A stretch of DNA of 64,000 bases from an uncultured Christensenellaceae bacterium (GCA_910588015.1 CAJUOK010000003.1:48193-112192); one strand, 5' to 3'; shown: positions 33,600-43,160, numbered from the stretch's first letter. Numbers and translations: made by a program. Notes: a model not told the origin generated them from the sequence alone.

Positions 33600-33974
33600 T
33601 TAATTAAGCCAGATTGGTGTATTCGGCACGACTTTGGTTTCAGTAACATTGAGCCAGGCTTCGTACCATTCGTCCAGCTCTGCCTTTTGCGCTTCAGTCA
33701 AGCGGTCATACCACAATGCGCCACGGTTGATAACCGAGAAGCACTCATCTTCTCGCCTATGCCGTAGCGCATTCAGTTCCGACCTTGCTTTGAATTCGTC
33801 TGCTTTTGCTTTGTACTCATCGGTCTTGGTGTAGTCCACAAAGAACAATGCCCCGTTATATCCGTTGACAATTTGATACTTTGTGCTTTCCATCGACTTG
33901 CACTTGTCGTTAAACTTCTCGAAACCATCCTCGATGATTTCTTGGTTCTCGTTTTGTAAATAGTAAATTTTCAT
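33600..33974 (-). CDS. small protein after the tail endopeptidase
   Basis: 124 residues. Contains KYQIVNGYNGALFFVDYTKT and a tryptophan-rich end (LDEWYEAWLNVTETKVVPNT). Genes in this place often encode tail-tip or host-contact accessory proteins (XkdW/XkdX-like). It starts three bases after the tail protein stops. Family not recognised. Confidence 0.6.
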   Translation of the reverse strand: MKIYYLQNENQEIIEDGFEKFNDKCKSMESTKYQIVNGYNGALFFVDYTKTDEYKAKADEFKARSELNALRHRREDECFSVINRGALWYDRLTEAQKAELDEWYEAWLNVTETKVVPNTPIWLN

Positions 33975-33976
33975 AA

Positions 33977-36900
33977 TTAACTCCCGTAAATAAGGCAGAA
34001 AAACCCATTAGATAGTGTGCTGGTGTCGCAGATGACATAAACCGTTGTTCCTGAAATATATACACCATAACGAGACACTCCATTTATGAGATTTTTGTCA
34101 CCGCTCAAACTACCACTCGAGCCAGGCGTACTTTTCTCTCGCGGAATAACTATTGCACCCGAGACGCTCGTCAAACCATGAGTTGAACTTGTTATCGAAA
34201 CACGAGAGTCATTAGCAACACTACTGTAATAAGTCCAGAAGTAGAACTTATGCCCAACAAGGTCATAGGTTTTTCCATTGTAAGCATTTCTTAAGCGCCA
34301 TGTCCCTCCATAGTAACTGTCATACACAAGCTCGGCAAGCGTGTGGCTGGCAAAGCGCAAATATGCGCCCCACTCATACTGCGCTGCATACGGAGATTTC
34401 ATATAGCTTCGGCTGATGCCCAAGATGAACGGAGCTACACTTCCTACCGTTGAGCCTTGGTCTACATAATACGACTGAATGGAATATGTCGTTATGCAGC
34501 CTTCTGCTATCGTAGTATTGCCGTTACTTGAATAACTCGTCCTCTTTTGATAGCTCGGTTGGATTTTTATTCCGCAATAAACGCTCGAAGTGTAAGATGA
34601 GATGGTTATTGCGCTATGCGATAAAGACCATCCTCTTGAACCAAGCGATTCCTGATACCTACTGTAGCAGTTGTTCGCACCAAGGTATGTTGTATAGTTC
34701 CCGCTCGTAATTTGGATTGATGAACCACCGCTTGCGTTGGTAAGACTGCTTGAGTTAATCGTGAACCCACCTATCGTTCCGCTCGTAGCAGTTATCGTTC
34801 CCGAAATCTCTGCGTTCGTTGCATAGAGTTTGCCCGCCGCAGTTACATAGAAAGTTCCTGCACCCAAGCCAATACCATCCGTGCCAAGATAGACTCCTGT
34901 ATTTGCATCGCTGTATGTTGTTTTGGTTTTGTAGATTTTATTGGTCGAAATAGTGAATCCACCTATCGTACCACTCGGCGCAGACAGCTTTCCGCTGAAA
35001 ACCGCCGTTGATGCTTTATCGATTCGCAGCCCCGGCAGATTTATGTAGTAATTGCTGTCGTTATAGTTGGCGGAAATATAGTAGCTACTGTTGCCACCAA
35101 AATACAGATATCCGTCAATCGTGAGGTTTCCTATCGAACCGCTTGTAGCATCTATCGCACCCACCACCGACAGACCAGAGCTTGTTATCGACATCACAGT
35201 GCTTGCGTTCGAATACACATAAAAGCCTGTTGACTTCAACACCCAACCGAAAGACGAGGAACTGCTCCCGTAGGTTTCATCAACCTTCTTCGCCACTTCC
35301 GCCGAAATCTGCGTAGTCGTTTGCTTTAGCGTTGAAAGTTCCGATGTTACAGACACGAGCTTTCCCTCAGCAGTAGTAACTCTTGTCGTAACCGCCGAAA
35401 CACTGCTCGTCAGTCCATCAACGTTACTCTCGAGCGTTGCTTGCTTCGTTGTTAGCGTTTTAACGCTAGCCGTAAGATTACCCACGTTGCCAGCTAAAAC
35501 GCCTACATCCGATGCCAAACCATCCACTGCAGTCTGCGCATTATCTGCCGTGGTTTGAGCTTTATCGGCAGAGGTTTGAGCTTGATTTGCGGAGGTCTGT
35601 GCTTTGTTAGCAGAAGTTTGAGCTTGGTTTGCAGTAGATTGCGCTTGATTCGCTGCCGTTTCTACCTTTTCCACTGTTTCGGTTGTGGCGTAGGCTTTCA
35701 ACACCACTTCGCCAGTATCCAAGTTCCAGAACGATGAATTATCTACAGATGATATCGTCCCAGCCTTGATAATGTTCGCAACCAAAGTCCCCGAGGAAAT
35801 AAAGTCCGCTACTATCCTCCCGTCTGCCGTGATAGCAGTTTCGTAGGGGCCATTGTAACCCTTGCTTGAAAAGCCGAGTCCGTTGACGTTCCAACGCCAA
35901 ACATTCACCGCATCCTCTATCTTCGGTGCATCCAAGATAAGCAATTCATAAGGCTGCCCCGTTTCAGTGTACGTATGCAAAACTACATATCCGCCCGTCT
36001 GTCCTGTCAAAAGGTCAGTTGCTTTGCGGATAGCAGAATTAATCAGCATCGGCACTCTGTTAGCAGAAGCGTTTGCTTTGTCAATGACTTTTTCAAGTTC
36101 CTCGGTACTCTGCTTTATCGTGTTCATAAGGTTTGCCTTTGCCGAACCCAACGAAACAGAAGTGTACTTCTCCGCTAACGTGTTATATACTGTTTTGATG
36201 ACCTTTGCTTTAGCGGTAACGCCCAATACCGAGTGCTTAATGGTTACAGTGTCGCATAGCGATAGCCGTTCCATAACCGCAGCATACTCGGGCTGTTGCC
36301 ACAAAGGTTCAAATGAAATTGTTATGTTTGGAACGGGTGCATCGAGCGAATGGCTTTCAATGTACGAAAGCGTTTTATTTCGAAGCATCTCTTCCGTGAT
36401 TAAAGTCCCATCTTCGAACGAGTCCGTCAAATCAAGGATTAAAGTTTTCTTGTGTAGTAGCTGACTGTTCTCAATGGGGACAGTTGTCTCGGGAAGCGTT
36501 ATCAGCGTTTCCTCATCTTCTTCGTTTTTCATAAAAGCGAACGGCAGCACTTCGGTATAAACCTCACTGTCCTCGCTCTCATGGCTAAACTTCGTCAGGT
36601 TCTTACCGTACTCGATAACGACATCGGTGTGTTCCCCGCGACCTTGATGATGCTTGATTTCAAAGTTGTCCCACTCGTATTCCCCGCCCCACAACGAAAG
36701 CACTGAACCTTCTTCGCCACCCAAACAAGCTCTTATGCTCTTGGGTTTCTTAACGGAAAAGTCCTTTGCTGCAGAATAGTCAGTTTGGAATGTAAAGTTG
36801 TGTGGTGTTGTTGCATTAGCGAGGACATATTCCATCGCCATTTGCGGTGTGATCGCTTTCCGCTCAAATGGCATAATTCCCACACCCGAAAGGTCGTAGG

Positions 36901-37189
36901 AAATATGCTGTGCGTACACAGTTATCGTTCCGTTTATCGGGAGCGATATTTTATAGATACGAAACGCCTGTGCCGCCTTGGTATCGTTCGGCTTCGCTTT
37001 GATTATCCTGTCTTTGCGTATTTCGTTGTACAGCCGACCACTTGACGGATATTGCAGTTTGCACTCGAATGTACCATTGCGTTCTTCCGTAACCTCACAA
37101 GTGAGCGTTTCCGTCAATGCCCCAATTCCAAACGTGCTGAAATCGGTGACATCTGCTTTAAATAAAATCGGTATCATAAGCACACCCAC
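33977..37189 (-). CDS. tail-associated protein with prophage endopeptidase-type N-terminus (Tal)
   Basis: 1,070 residues. The first about 370 match the phage minor structural protein / prophage tail endopeptidase family that forms the tail tip (GTFECKLQYPSSGRLYNEIR, FRIYKISLPINGTITVYAQH, LVGHKFYFW near the end). Residues about 510-570 are a heptad run of TANQAQTSANKAQTSANQAQ type. The C-terminal about 500 residues repeat GTIGGF-type strands (ATSGTIGGFTINSSSLTNAS, APSGTIGGFTISTNK), a fibre-like beta structure. It follows the Dit gene and is probably the receptor-binding part of the tail. Confidence 0.85.
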   Translation of the reverse strand: MGVLMIPILFKADVTDFSTFGIGALTETLTCEVTEERNGTFECKLQYPSSGRLYNEIRKDRIIKAKPNDTKAAQAFRIYKISLPINGTITVYAQHISYDLSGVGIMPFERKAITPQMAMEYVLANATTPHNFTFQTDYSAAKDFSVKKPKSIRACLGGEEGSVLSLWGGEYEWDNFEIKHHQGRGEHTDVVIEYGKNLTKFSHESEDSEVYTEVLPFAFMKNEEDEETLITLPETTVPIENSQLLHKKTLILDLTDSFEDGTLITEEMLRNKTLSYIESHSLDAPVPNITISFEPLWQQPEYAAVMERLSLCDTVTIKHSVLGVTAKAKVIKTVYNTLAEKYTSVSLGSAKANLMNTIKQSTEELEKVIDKANASANRVPMLINSAIRKATDLLTGQTGGYVVLHTYTETGQPYELLILDAPKIEDAVNVWRWNVNGLGFSSKGYNGPYETAITADGRIVADFISSGTLVANIIKAGTISSVDNSSFWNLDTGEVVLKAYATTETVEKVETAANQAQSTANQAQTSANKAQTSANQAQTSADKAQTTADNAQTAVDGLASDVGVLAGNVGNLTASVKTLTTKQATLESNVDGLTSSVSAVTTRVTTAEGKLVSVTSELSTLKQTTTQISAEVAKKVDETYGSSSSSFGWVLKSTGFYVYSNASTVMSITSSGLSVVGAIDATSGSIGNLTIDGYLYFGGNSSYYISANYNDSNYYINLPGLRIDKASTAVFSGKLSAPSGTIGGFTISTNKIYKTKTTYSDANTGVYLGTDGIGLGAGTFYVTAAGKLYATNAEISGTITATSGTIGGFTINSSSLTNASGGSSIQITSGNYTTYLGANNCYSRYQESLGSRGWSLSHSAITISSYTSSVYCGIKIQPSYQKRTSYSSNGNTTIAEGCITTYSIQSYYVDQGSTVGSVAPFILGISRSYMKSPYAAQYEWGAYLRFASHTLAELVYDSYYGGTWRLRNAYNGKTYDLVGHKFYFWTYYSSVANDSRVSITSSTHGLTSVSGAIVIPREKSTPGSSGSLSGDKNLINGVSRYGVYISGTTVYVICDTSTLSNGFFCLIYGS

Positions 37190-37902
37190 CTTGGTATGAT
37201 TTCAATACTCGTTATTGCACCTTCAAACGCTATCGTATTTCTGCCGGGGTAAAGGATAGGAAACCCTTCTCCGCTTACAGTGTCATTCTTCGTTTGCGTA
37301 TCGTGATAGAAATTCATCTGCTCACTGTCAGCTTCCGTAAAACCATTGAGCGTTTTGAAAGTCCATATTTTATTCGAGGTATCCGACTGAATGATAAGTG
37401 TTCCTTCGCCCCTTCCATTTACCTTTATGTACGGCTTTGCATTGAATGGATACGGGTTGATAAGCGTGAGAGTTTCTGTACTTTCTATCTTGCGTTGCCC
37501 TTCGTTCGAATACCTAAACGGATAACAGGAAAAGTAAATCGTGAAAGTTCCTATTCTTCTACACTGCTCGGCAATATCCAGTTTGTTGCTGATTACTGCC
37601 TTGCGGAAAAAGAGCTTGTCGTAGCTATCCGTTAAAACATGGTATCTGTCAGGTTCGGTATAGAGCCACGCCTTTATAGCAGTCAATTTTTCGCCAAGCG
37701 CGTCAATACTCTTTGCCGGCACAAAGCAAGTGTAAGATACAGTTGCGTTCGAAAACCGTCCGCTCGGCACTAGCAGTTCTCCATCCCTACCAGGTATGGA
37801 AACACTGCTGATGTCGTACTTCGGCGCTGAATATATGCTCTTGGACTGTATGCGGATGCCCATATCCGCTGACGATATTCCGTTGTAAGTGAATTGAATC
37901 AT
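37174..37902 (-). CDS. distal tail protein (Dit, SPP1 gp19.1 family)
   Basis: 242 residues. The start IQFTYNGISSADMGIRIQSK, SIPGRDGELLVPSGRFSNAT and IGTFTIYFSCYPFRYSNEG are typical of the Dit family (N-terminal ring domain then galectin-like domain). Dit caps the tail tube and joins it to Tal. It shares its stop with the start of Tal (16-base overlap) and begins at the last base of the tape-measure gene. Confidence 0.9.
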   Translation of the reverse strand: MIQFTYNGISSADMGIRIQSKSIYSAPKYDISSVSIPGRDGELLVPSGRFSNATVSYTCFVPAKSIDALGEKLTAIKAWLYTEPDRYHVLTDSYDKLFFRKAVISNKLDIAEQCRRIGTFTIYFSCYPFRYSNEGQRKIESTETLTLINPYPFNAKPYIKVNGRGEGTLIIQSDTSNKIWTFKTLNGFTEADSEQMNFYHDTQTKNDTVSGEGFPILYPGRNTIAFEGAITSIEIIPRWVCL

Positions 37903-40640
37903 TATGCGAATACTGCTCCTTTTCTTTTCATAAAATTGCCCGCCGTTTCCATTATTTCGTTAGTTAGGTCGGCTATATCCTCGCTCGAATAGTTATTGAA
38001 TTGGTCGATGTAGAGTTGAATGGTTATTCCGCTGTTCCCTGCAATCGCACCGCTTTGCACCCCGCTTGTTACGCTTGAAACATTGAAGTCCGTAGGAACT
38101 CCTGACATATACGCATTTAGGTCATTGAACACCGAATTCAAATCTTCGGTCATCGCATTTGCGCTGTCGATTACATCCCCGGCGGTCTCGTCAATTCCAA
38201 CCGCAAGTCCCTCCATAAGCATATCGCCTATGAACGCCATCTTTTTAGAAGGCGAGTGAATTCCGAAGAAGTTCTTGATTCCATTCCACAGGTTTTTCGC
38301 CCAACCGCTGACCTTATCCCAAATCCATCCCGCAAGGCTCTGAATTCCTTCCCATAATCCACGCACAAGGTTTGCACCGATTTCTACGAATGAACTGATG
38401 CCTTGCGCAAATCCGTTGACGAGAGCTTTGATGATTTGAGGAACTGCCTTCACAAGCTCCACGATTATTTGAGGAAGATTGGCAATCAGCGACAAGAACA
38501 GTTGAATGCCCGCCTGGATAAGTTGCGGAATCGAGCCGAGGATGGCTTCGATAATTCCGTTTATAATTTGCGGAATTGCTTCTACTATCGCCGTTATTAT
38601 TTCGGGCAAAGCCGCCACAAGCGAAATTAAAAGCTGAATACCCGCTTGTATAATCAAAGGAATTGCACCGATAACCGCATCGATTATCCCCGATATAATC
38701 TGGGGTATAGCACCCACAATTGCAAGGATGATGTCTGGCAACGCTCCTATGAGCGCAGTCAGCAATTGTATCCCCGCATCAATAATGAGCGGTATTGCGG
38801 TCAGCACGGCTTCGATTATCCCCGAAATAATCTCGGGAATTACCGCAACAATGGCTTCTATGATTTCAGGCAGTGCCGCCACGAGCGAAGTCAAAAGCTG
38901 TATGCCCGCATCAATTATCTCCGGGATTGCCCCAAGAATAAAATTGACTATTGCTAGAATAATTTCGGGCAGTGCTTTGATGATTATAGGGATTGCATCA
39001 AGGATACCTTGCGCCACTCCCTTTATAAGCTGAAGCACCGCCTTTAAAATCGTAGGCAGATTGTTGATGAGCGTCTTGGCAACTTGCATTATCACTTGCA
39101 CAACGGCTGGTATCAGCTTCGGCATTGCCTTTGCAAGACCCTCGACAAGCGTTTCTATAACTTTCAGCGCCGCATCGATAAACAGCGGAAGTTGGTCGAT
39201 TATTCCGTCCACCAACGCAAGAACCAACTGCAACGCCCCGTCCGCAATCTGCGGTAAGGCGGAAATCAGTCCGTTGAGAATGGTAAAGATTATCTGCGAA
39301 ACTGCGCTCATTATCATCGGCAAATTATCAACGATAGCCTTGCCAAATGAGCCAACAACGGACACTATCAAGTCCAAAATCTGCGGAACATACTGCATCA
39401 CAGTGTTCAGTGCTTTCGGTAAAATATCACTTATGACATCAGCCATTTTACTGATGTCCCCACCACATTCATTTATCCCTTTCGCAAAGTCCCCTAGAAG
39501 GTCAACCCCTGCGCCAGAGAGCTGTGTTAATATGGGAAGCAATACTGTACCGAGAGCGTTCTTCGCTGCTGTTGCGCCCGTGGTTAGTTTTTGAAGTTGG
39601 TCATCGTATGCGCCATAAGCCGAAAGCGTATCGTCCGAAAGGACATAACCCGCCTTTCGGGCTTCTTCGCCAAGCTCTGCCATTTTACCCGCACCCGCCG
39701 TTATTAACGGATTGAGTTCCTGTGCCGACTTGCCGAGTATCTGCATTGCAATAGCATCGCGCTCGGTTTCGTTTTCTATCTTGCCCAGTGCTTCGATTAC
39801 TTCCCAATAAACGGTATCGCTATCTCGAAGATTACCTTCCGCATCCAATGCCGAAACTCCCAGTTTCTCGTAGGCTTCAACAGAGAGCTTCGTTCCATCC
39901 TGTACGGCTTTCATGCTCTTTATCTGCTTCGCCATTGACTTGGTCAGCGTTTCGGTTGAGACATCGATAAGCTCCGCCGCATACATATACTCTTGCAATT
40001 TATCCGTAGCAATGCCTGTTACAGTTGATTCGGTAAGTACAGTATCAGCATAGGCAGCACCTTCCCTTGTCATATCGACCAGTGCTTTGCCCGCCGCTAT
40101 TGCGGCAGCGGAAACGGCAGCAAAGGCGGCTGTAATTGCACCAGCCACACCTTTACATACGCTGCCGAGAGCTTCCATCTTGGGCGAAGATTCGTCCGCT
40201 TGATTACCAGCGTCCTCAATTTCATCGCCCATTTTATCAGCAGATTTTTTCGCATCGTCCATTCCCGAACTTGTGTTATCAAGAGCCGACTTGTTTTGCT
40301 TCAGCTCTTTTTCCATTCCGTTCAGTTCTGCTTGCGCATTATTAAGTTGTACTTGCCAAGCCTGGGTTCGCTTGTCCGTTTCGCCAAATGACGATGCAGC
40401 ATTTTGGAGTGCCGAACGCAAAACTTCAATCTTCTGCTTCTGGGCTTCGATTGACTTTTCCAGCACTTCGTTCCGTGCCGTTAGCGCCTGGGCGGATTGG
40501 TCGTTCTTGTCGAACTGACTATCCACTAGCTTCATTTCCGAACCTAGCACCTTGAAGGCTTGGTTTATCTCGGAAAGTTGAGACTTGAACTCTTTCTCGC
40601 CTTCAAGCCCTATCTTTAAGCCGAAATTCTCCAATGCCAT
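37902..40640 (-). CDS. tail tape measure protein
   Basis: 912 residues, setting tail length. Order: N-terminal coiled coil (about 20-130), a PhageMin-type core (LQEYMYAAELIDVSTETLTK, AMQILGKSAQELNPLITAGA), a hydrophobic region about 400-770 made of near-identical repeats (IPEIIDAGIQLLTSLVAALP and variants), then FFGIHSPSKKMAFIGDMLME, the usual motif near the end. The repeated hydrophobic part is unusually long and regular. Preceded by the frameshifting chaperone genes. Confidence 0.92.
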   Translation of the reverse strand: MALENFGLKIGLEGEKEFKSQLSEINQAFKVLGSEMKLVDSQFDKNDQSAQALTARNEVLEKSIEAQKQKIEVLRSALQNAASSFGETDKRTQAWQVQLNNAQAELNGMEKELKQNKSALDNTSSGMDDAKKSADKMGDEIEDAGNQADESSPKMEALGSVCKGVAGAITAAFAAVSAAAIAAGKALVDMTREGAAYADTVLTESTVTGIATDKLQEYMYAAELIDVSTETLTKSMAKQIKSMKAVQDGTKLSVEAYEKLGVSALDAEGNLRDSDTVYWEVIEALGKIENETERDAIAMQILGKSAQELNPLITAGAGKMAELGEEARKAGYVLSDDTLSAYGAYDDQLQKLTTGATAAKNALGTVLLPILTQLSGAGVDLLGDFAKGINECGGDISKMADVISDILPKALNTVMQYVPQILDLIVSVVGSFGKAIVDNLPMIMSAVSQIIFTILNGLISALPQIADGALQLVLALVDGIIDQLPLFIDAALKVIETLVEGLAKAMPKLIPAVVQVIMQVAKTLINNLPTILKAVLQLIKGVAQGILDAIPIIIKALPEIILAIVNFILGAIPEIIDAGIQLLTSLVAALPEIIEAIVAVIPEIISGIIEAVLTAIPLIIDAGIQLLTALIGALPDIILAIVGAIPQIISGIIDAVIGAIPLIIQAGIQLLISLVAALPEIITAIVEAIPQIINGIIEAILGSIPQLIQAGIQLFLSLIANLPQIIVELVKAVPQIIKALVNGFAQGISSFVEIGANLVRGLWEGIQSLAGWIWDKVSGWAKNLWNGIKNFFGIHSPSKKMAFIGDMLMEGLAVGIDETAGDVIDSANAMTEDLNSVFNDLNAYMSGVPTDFNVSSVTSGVQSGAIAGNSGITIQLYIDQFNNYSSEDIADLTNEIMETAGNFMKRKGAVFA

Positions 40641-40658
40641 TTTGCGTTCACCTCCTTT

Positions 40659-40868
40659 TTAGATTCCATCGGGTATGATGTCATCTATGAACACCTCTAC
40701 CTTCGGTTTTGAAATTCCGTAGTATTGCTTGTGGCATTCCCATAAATCCAATAGTAAGCCGAAAGGCATCAGCCAAACTTCGTCTTGCGTTAGGTGTAAA
40801 TGCGCCAAGCCATAATAAAGTAGACGAGTAAACAACTCAACGTCATTTACCCGTCCACCCCGTTTTTT
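40659..40868 (-). CDS. tail assembly chaperone, -1 frameshift extension (gpT part)
   Basis: In the -1 frame after the slippery site the reading continues KRGGRVNDVELFTRLLYYGL, AHLHLTQDEVWLMPFG, and ends VEVFIDDIIPDGI at TAA 40659-40661. There is no ribosome site or start codon of its own; it is made as a fusion with the product at 40847-41224. Such gpG/gpGT pairs are used by long-tailed phages to guide tape-measure folding. It ends 19 bases before the tape-measure start, as expected. Confidence 0.85.
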   Translation of the reverse strand, partial: KKRGGRVNDVELFTRLLYYGLAHLHLTQDEVWLMPFGLLLDLWECHKQYYGISKPKVEVFIDDIIPDGI

Positions 40869-41224
40869 GATTCTTCGCTCTCCACGTTACGTCTTGTACC
40901 TTTGAAAAGACACTGCGTTATCGCATCCTTGAAAGTTGCAAGGTCGGTGGGAGTCGTTAACAACTCCACTTCTTCCTCGGTAAGAAGCTGTTTTTCGTTG
41001 CCCTTGTTGCGAAGATTGAAAATAAGAATCGCTTGATTCGCAAGGGTTACGATAAGCCACACGACTTCGTCAAGTGCTTGTTCAAAGTTCTCACTCTTCA
41101 TCAGCTTCTCGCCCAGGTTTTCCAAACCGCCGTAACGACCAGCGATTGCCTTTGTTGCCTTTGTCGTAAGGATGAGTTCATAATCCTTGCCGCCGATATT
41201 AATGCTTACAGCTCTCTCGTCCAT
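40847..41224 (-). CDS. tail assembly chaperone (gpG part)
   Basis: 125 residues. It opens MDERAVSINIGGKDYELILT with helices (TKATKAIAGRYGGLENLGEK, AITQCLFKGTRR) as in the tail chaperone family of siphophages, and lies between the major tail protein (overlap of one base) and the tape measure. The C-terminal codons TCA AAA AAC contain the slippery heptamer that leads to the gpT extension. Confidence 0.85.
   Translation of the reverse strand: MDERAVSINIGGKDYELILTTKATKAIAGRYGGLENLGEKLMKSENFEQALDEVVWLIVTLANQAILIFNLRNKGNEKQLLTEEEVELLTTPTDLATFKDAITQCLFKGTRRNVESEESKNGVDG
40862..40868 (-). promoter_or_regulatory. slippery heptamer A AAA AAC for -1 frameshift
   Basis: Seven bases in the zero frame of gpG, ending ESEESK-N; slipping one base back leads without a stop into the extension at 40659-40868. 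This is a canonical X XXY YYZ site in the place where lambda-like tail chaperones shift. Confidence 0.9.
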
Positions 41225-42072
41225 CAGTTGCCTCCTCCGCCACTATGACTGCGTGTGGTTGTAGTAGATGTATTGCCTGTCTCTTCTTCATCGTTTCTTT
41301 CCGCTTCGGGTAATCCGCCGAGACCCAAAGGAACATCCGTATCATCTCCCTCTTCCGTTACCCGTCCAGGCTCATCGATAAAACTGCCGCTCCCCGAGTT
41401 ATCTGTTTCCGTTGTAGGTGTCGTACCGCCATTGGTATCCGTTTTATTTGCTGAATTTGCGGCTACTCCGCCGCTTGCTTCGCTGCCTGTCGTGGATGTT
41501 CCATAACTCGGTTCATACACCTCGTCATACCACTTGTTAACTACCGCAGCGTTTTCCGCCGATTCGGTAACCTCTGCTTTCCAAGGATGATTTTTCTTTC
41601 CGTCAAGTTTATTCCTACGAAAGATAGTGCCTTCGATAGTCGGCGTCTGGAAAGAAATCGAATCGCCCTTTGTAGCAAGGTTGGTCGCAGGCACACCGAA
41701 CAGCACTCTGTAAAGCCAATAATACTTATACTTTCCGTTCGCCTTTTTTGCTCTGAAACCTACCGCTACATATTTTGCGGTATCTTCGGAACCCGAAATA
41801 AGCACACCCTTATTGTCGAGCGTTGCTCCAACAAGGTCTGCCGCTACCTCGTGTCCTATATCATCCACGCCGAGCGAGAGTGTTCCGCTTTTGAACTCTT
41901 TGACCGCTTCCGCCTGTCCGTCATCGGCATAGAGCGTGGCTTCGTTGAGTTCAACCGACAAGTCCGCCGAGATTGCTTTTGCAAGCTGCTTCGGCTTTCC
42001 GTAGGTTTCGTTGCCGTTTGCATCCTCGGTAATATCGGCATAGAAAAGTTTATCAAGACCGATTGTTGCCAT
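41224..42072 (-). CDS. major tail protein (phi13 type) with low-complexity tail
   Basis: 282 residues. Residues 1-190 match the phi13-family tail-tube protein (IGLDKLFYADITEDANGNET, AISADLSVELNEATLYADDG, YYWLYRVLFGVPATNLATKG, FQTPTIEGTIFRRNKLDGKK). From about 190 the chain is unlike a tube protein: serine/threonine/glycine-rich, acidic, ending TTTTRSHSGGGGN. Many tail-tube genes carry an extra C-terminal domain, but here it looks disordered, about 90 residues long. It would decorate the outside of the tail. Confidence 0.85.
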   Translation of the reverse strand: MATIGLDKLFYADITEDANGNETYGKPKQLAKAISADLSVELNEATLYADDGQAEAVKEFKSGTLSLGVDDIGHEVAADLVGATLDNKGVLISGSEDTAKYVAVGFRAKKANGKYKYYWLYRVLFGVPATNLATKGDSISFQTPTIEGTIFRRNKLDGKKNHPWKAEVTESAENAAVVNKWYDEVYEPSYGTSTTGSEASGGVAANSANKTDTNGGTTPTTETDNSGSGSFIDEPGRVTEEGDDTDVPLGLGGLPEAERNDEEETGNTSTTTTRSHSGGGGN

Positions 42073-42075
42073 TTT

Positions 42076-42420
42076 TTAGTCCTCCATTATTTCGTAATTT
42101 TTAGCTACGTCGATTGTGTACTGATGGTAGCCTACACCAGTATCAAAACCGTTATATCTCCTACCCGTGATACAGAAATCTGCGGATAGGAGTTTAGCGG
42201 TTATTTTGTTTTTGAGTTTAATATAGTTTTCTTTAGAAAAAAGCGTTATGCGCAGTTCTTGCAAATCGGTCTGCGGCATATCATCTGCGTTAAGCGGAAA
42301 TGTATCCGTCAGCGGTACTAACACGATATAGGTATCGGGTGCTTCGCTCTTGAATACACCCGTCTCTATGGGAATGCCGAGAGCTTTTAACACTTCGTTG
42401 GTATCTTCGAGAATGTTCAT
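42076..42420 (-). CDS. tail terminator/completion-like protein
   Basis: 114 residues, mixed alpha/beta (VLKALGIPIETGVFKSEAPD, YIVLVPLTDTFPLNADDMPQ, GVGYHQYTIDVAKNYEIMED). The place just before the major tail protein and after the HK97 gp10-like gene is that of tail terminators that end tube growth. The exact family is not certain. It overlaps the preceding gene by four bases. Confidence 0.7.
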   Translation of the reverse strand: MNILEDTNEVLKALGIPIETGVFKSEAPDTYIVLVPLTDTFPLNADDMPQTDLQELRITLFSKENYIKLKNKITAKLLSADFCITGRRYNGFDTGVGYHQYTIDVAKNYEIMED

Positions 42421-42830
42421 AGCTTCTTTATCTCCTTTTCGAGCGTGTCAACCATAGTATCGATGCACTGTGATTTGCTTTGACTTTTAGCGGGTTTTAG
42501 AAAAGGTCTTGCTGGCTGATTATATTTCCCGTATTCGAGAATGTTTGCAACCATCGCATTCGAGCTGCCGTCCTTTCTCGGCTCGTCAAAACCGAGCTTT
42601 ATGTTCGGATTGCCTTCTCTGTCCAACCGCACTCCCGACAAACCAAGTGCTGATACAAGCTCTCCTGAACTTTGACCGCTCAATACCGAGTTAAGATTGC
42701 TCCGCGTCTTTTGCAGAACCACTTCGCCACCAGCTTGAAGCACTTTCTCGCTGACCTCGTCCATATGGCTTCCTAACGCAGATATCTTTTTGAGAAAATC
42801 TTCGGGGAGCTTGTATGTGCATTTAGCCAT
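42417..42830 (-). CDS. HK97 gp10-family protein
   Basis: 137 residues from ATG 42830, which overlaps the end of the preceding gene by eight bases; the longer frame is only a shadow of that gene. It has the gp10 layout: long first helix (LPEDFLKKISALGSHMDEVS, EKVLQAGGEVVLQKTRSNL), then FDEPRKDGSS, LEYGKYNQPARPFLKPA, and a C-terminal helix. The family forms part of the head-to-tail junction. Confidence 0.85.
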   Translation of the reverse strand: MAKCTYKLPEDFLKKISALGSHMDEVSEKVLQAGGEVVLQKTRSNLNSVLSGQSSGELVSALGLSGVRLDREGNPNIKLGFDEPRKDGSSNAMVANILEYGKYNQPARPFLKPAKSQSKSQCIDTMVDTLEKEIKKL

Positions 42831-43158
42831 TTGATGCCTCCACACGTTTTGCGAGGACTTCCGTGTACATATTCCGCCCTTTGACATTTTCAACGGAAAG
42901 GATATCGTAACGACTGCCTTCGCAGAGAATATAATGCTTTGTAGTAACTTTAAGATTTGGTATCCGCCGAAACCGAAACAGCTCCGTAGCCTCCGTAAAA
43001 GCCGCCAGATTCGCCCAACGTTCGCTTCCGTGCCGACCTTCGACAAACACTCGCATCTCGGCAACAACCGCCACAGTTTTGAAATTAAAGCCTTCTTTGT
43101 CGATGTCTTCCCTTTCAATGCAGAGTTGTGCTTTCTTATTCATTAACCCCAGTGCCAT
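42823..43158 (-). CDS. head closure protein (SPP1 gp16-like)
   Basis: 111 residues, beta-barrel-like (MRVFVEGRHGSERWANLAAF, RFRRIPNLKVTTKHYILCEG, YDILSVENVKGRNMYTEVLA). The sequence pattern and location between connector and gp10-like genes match the head-tail adaptor/closure family, which plugs the portal until the tail joins. Confidence 0.85.
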   Translation of the reverse strand: MALGLMNKKAQLCIEREDIDKEGFNFKTVAVVAEMRVFVEGRHGSERWANLAAFTEATELFRFRRIPNLKVTTKHYILCEGSRYDILSVENVKGRNMYTEVLAKRVEASNG

Positions 43159-43160
43159 GG

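Noticed and set aside
42831..43118. N-terminal extension of the HK97 gp10-like gene
   Set aside because: This part is in another frame of the head closure gene; the true start at 42830 overlaps that gene's stop as usual in phages.
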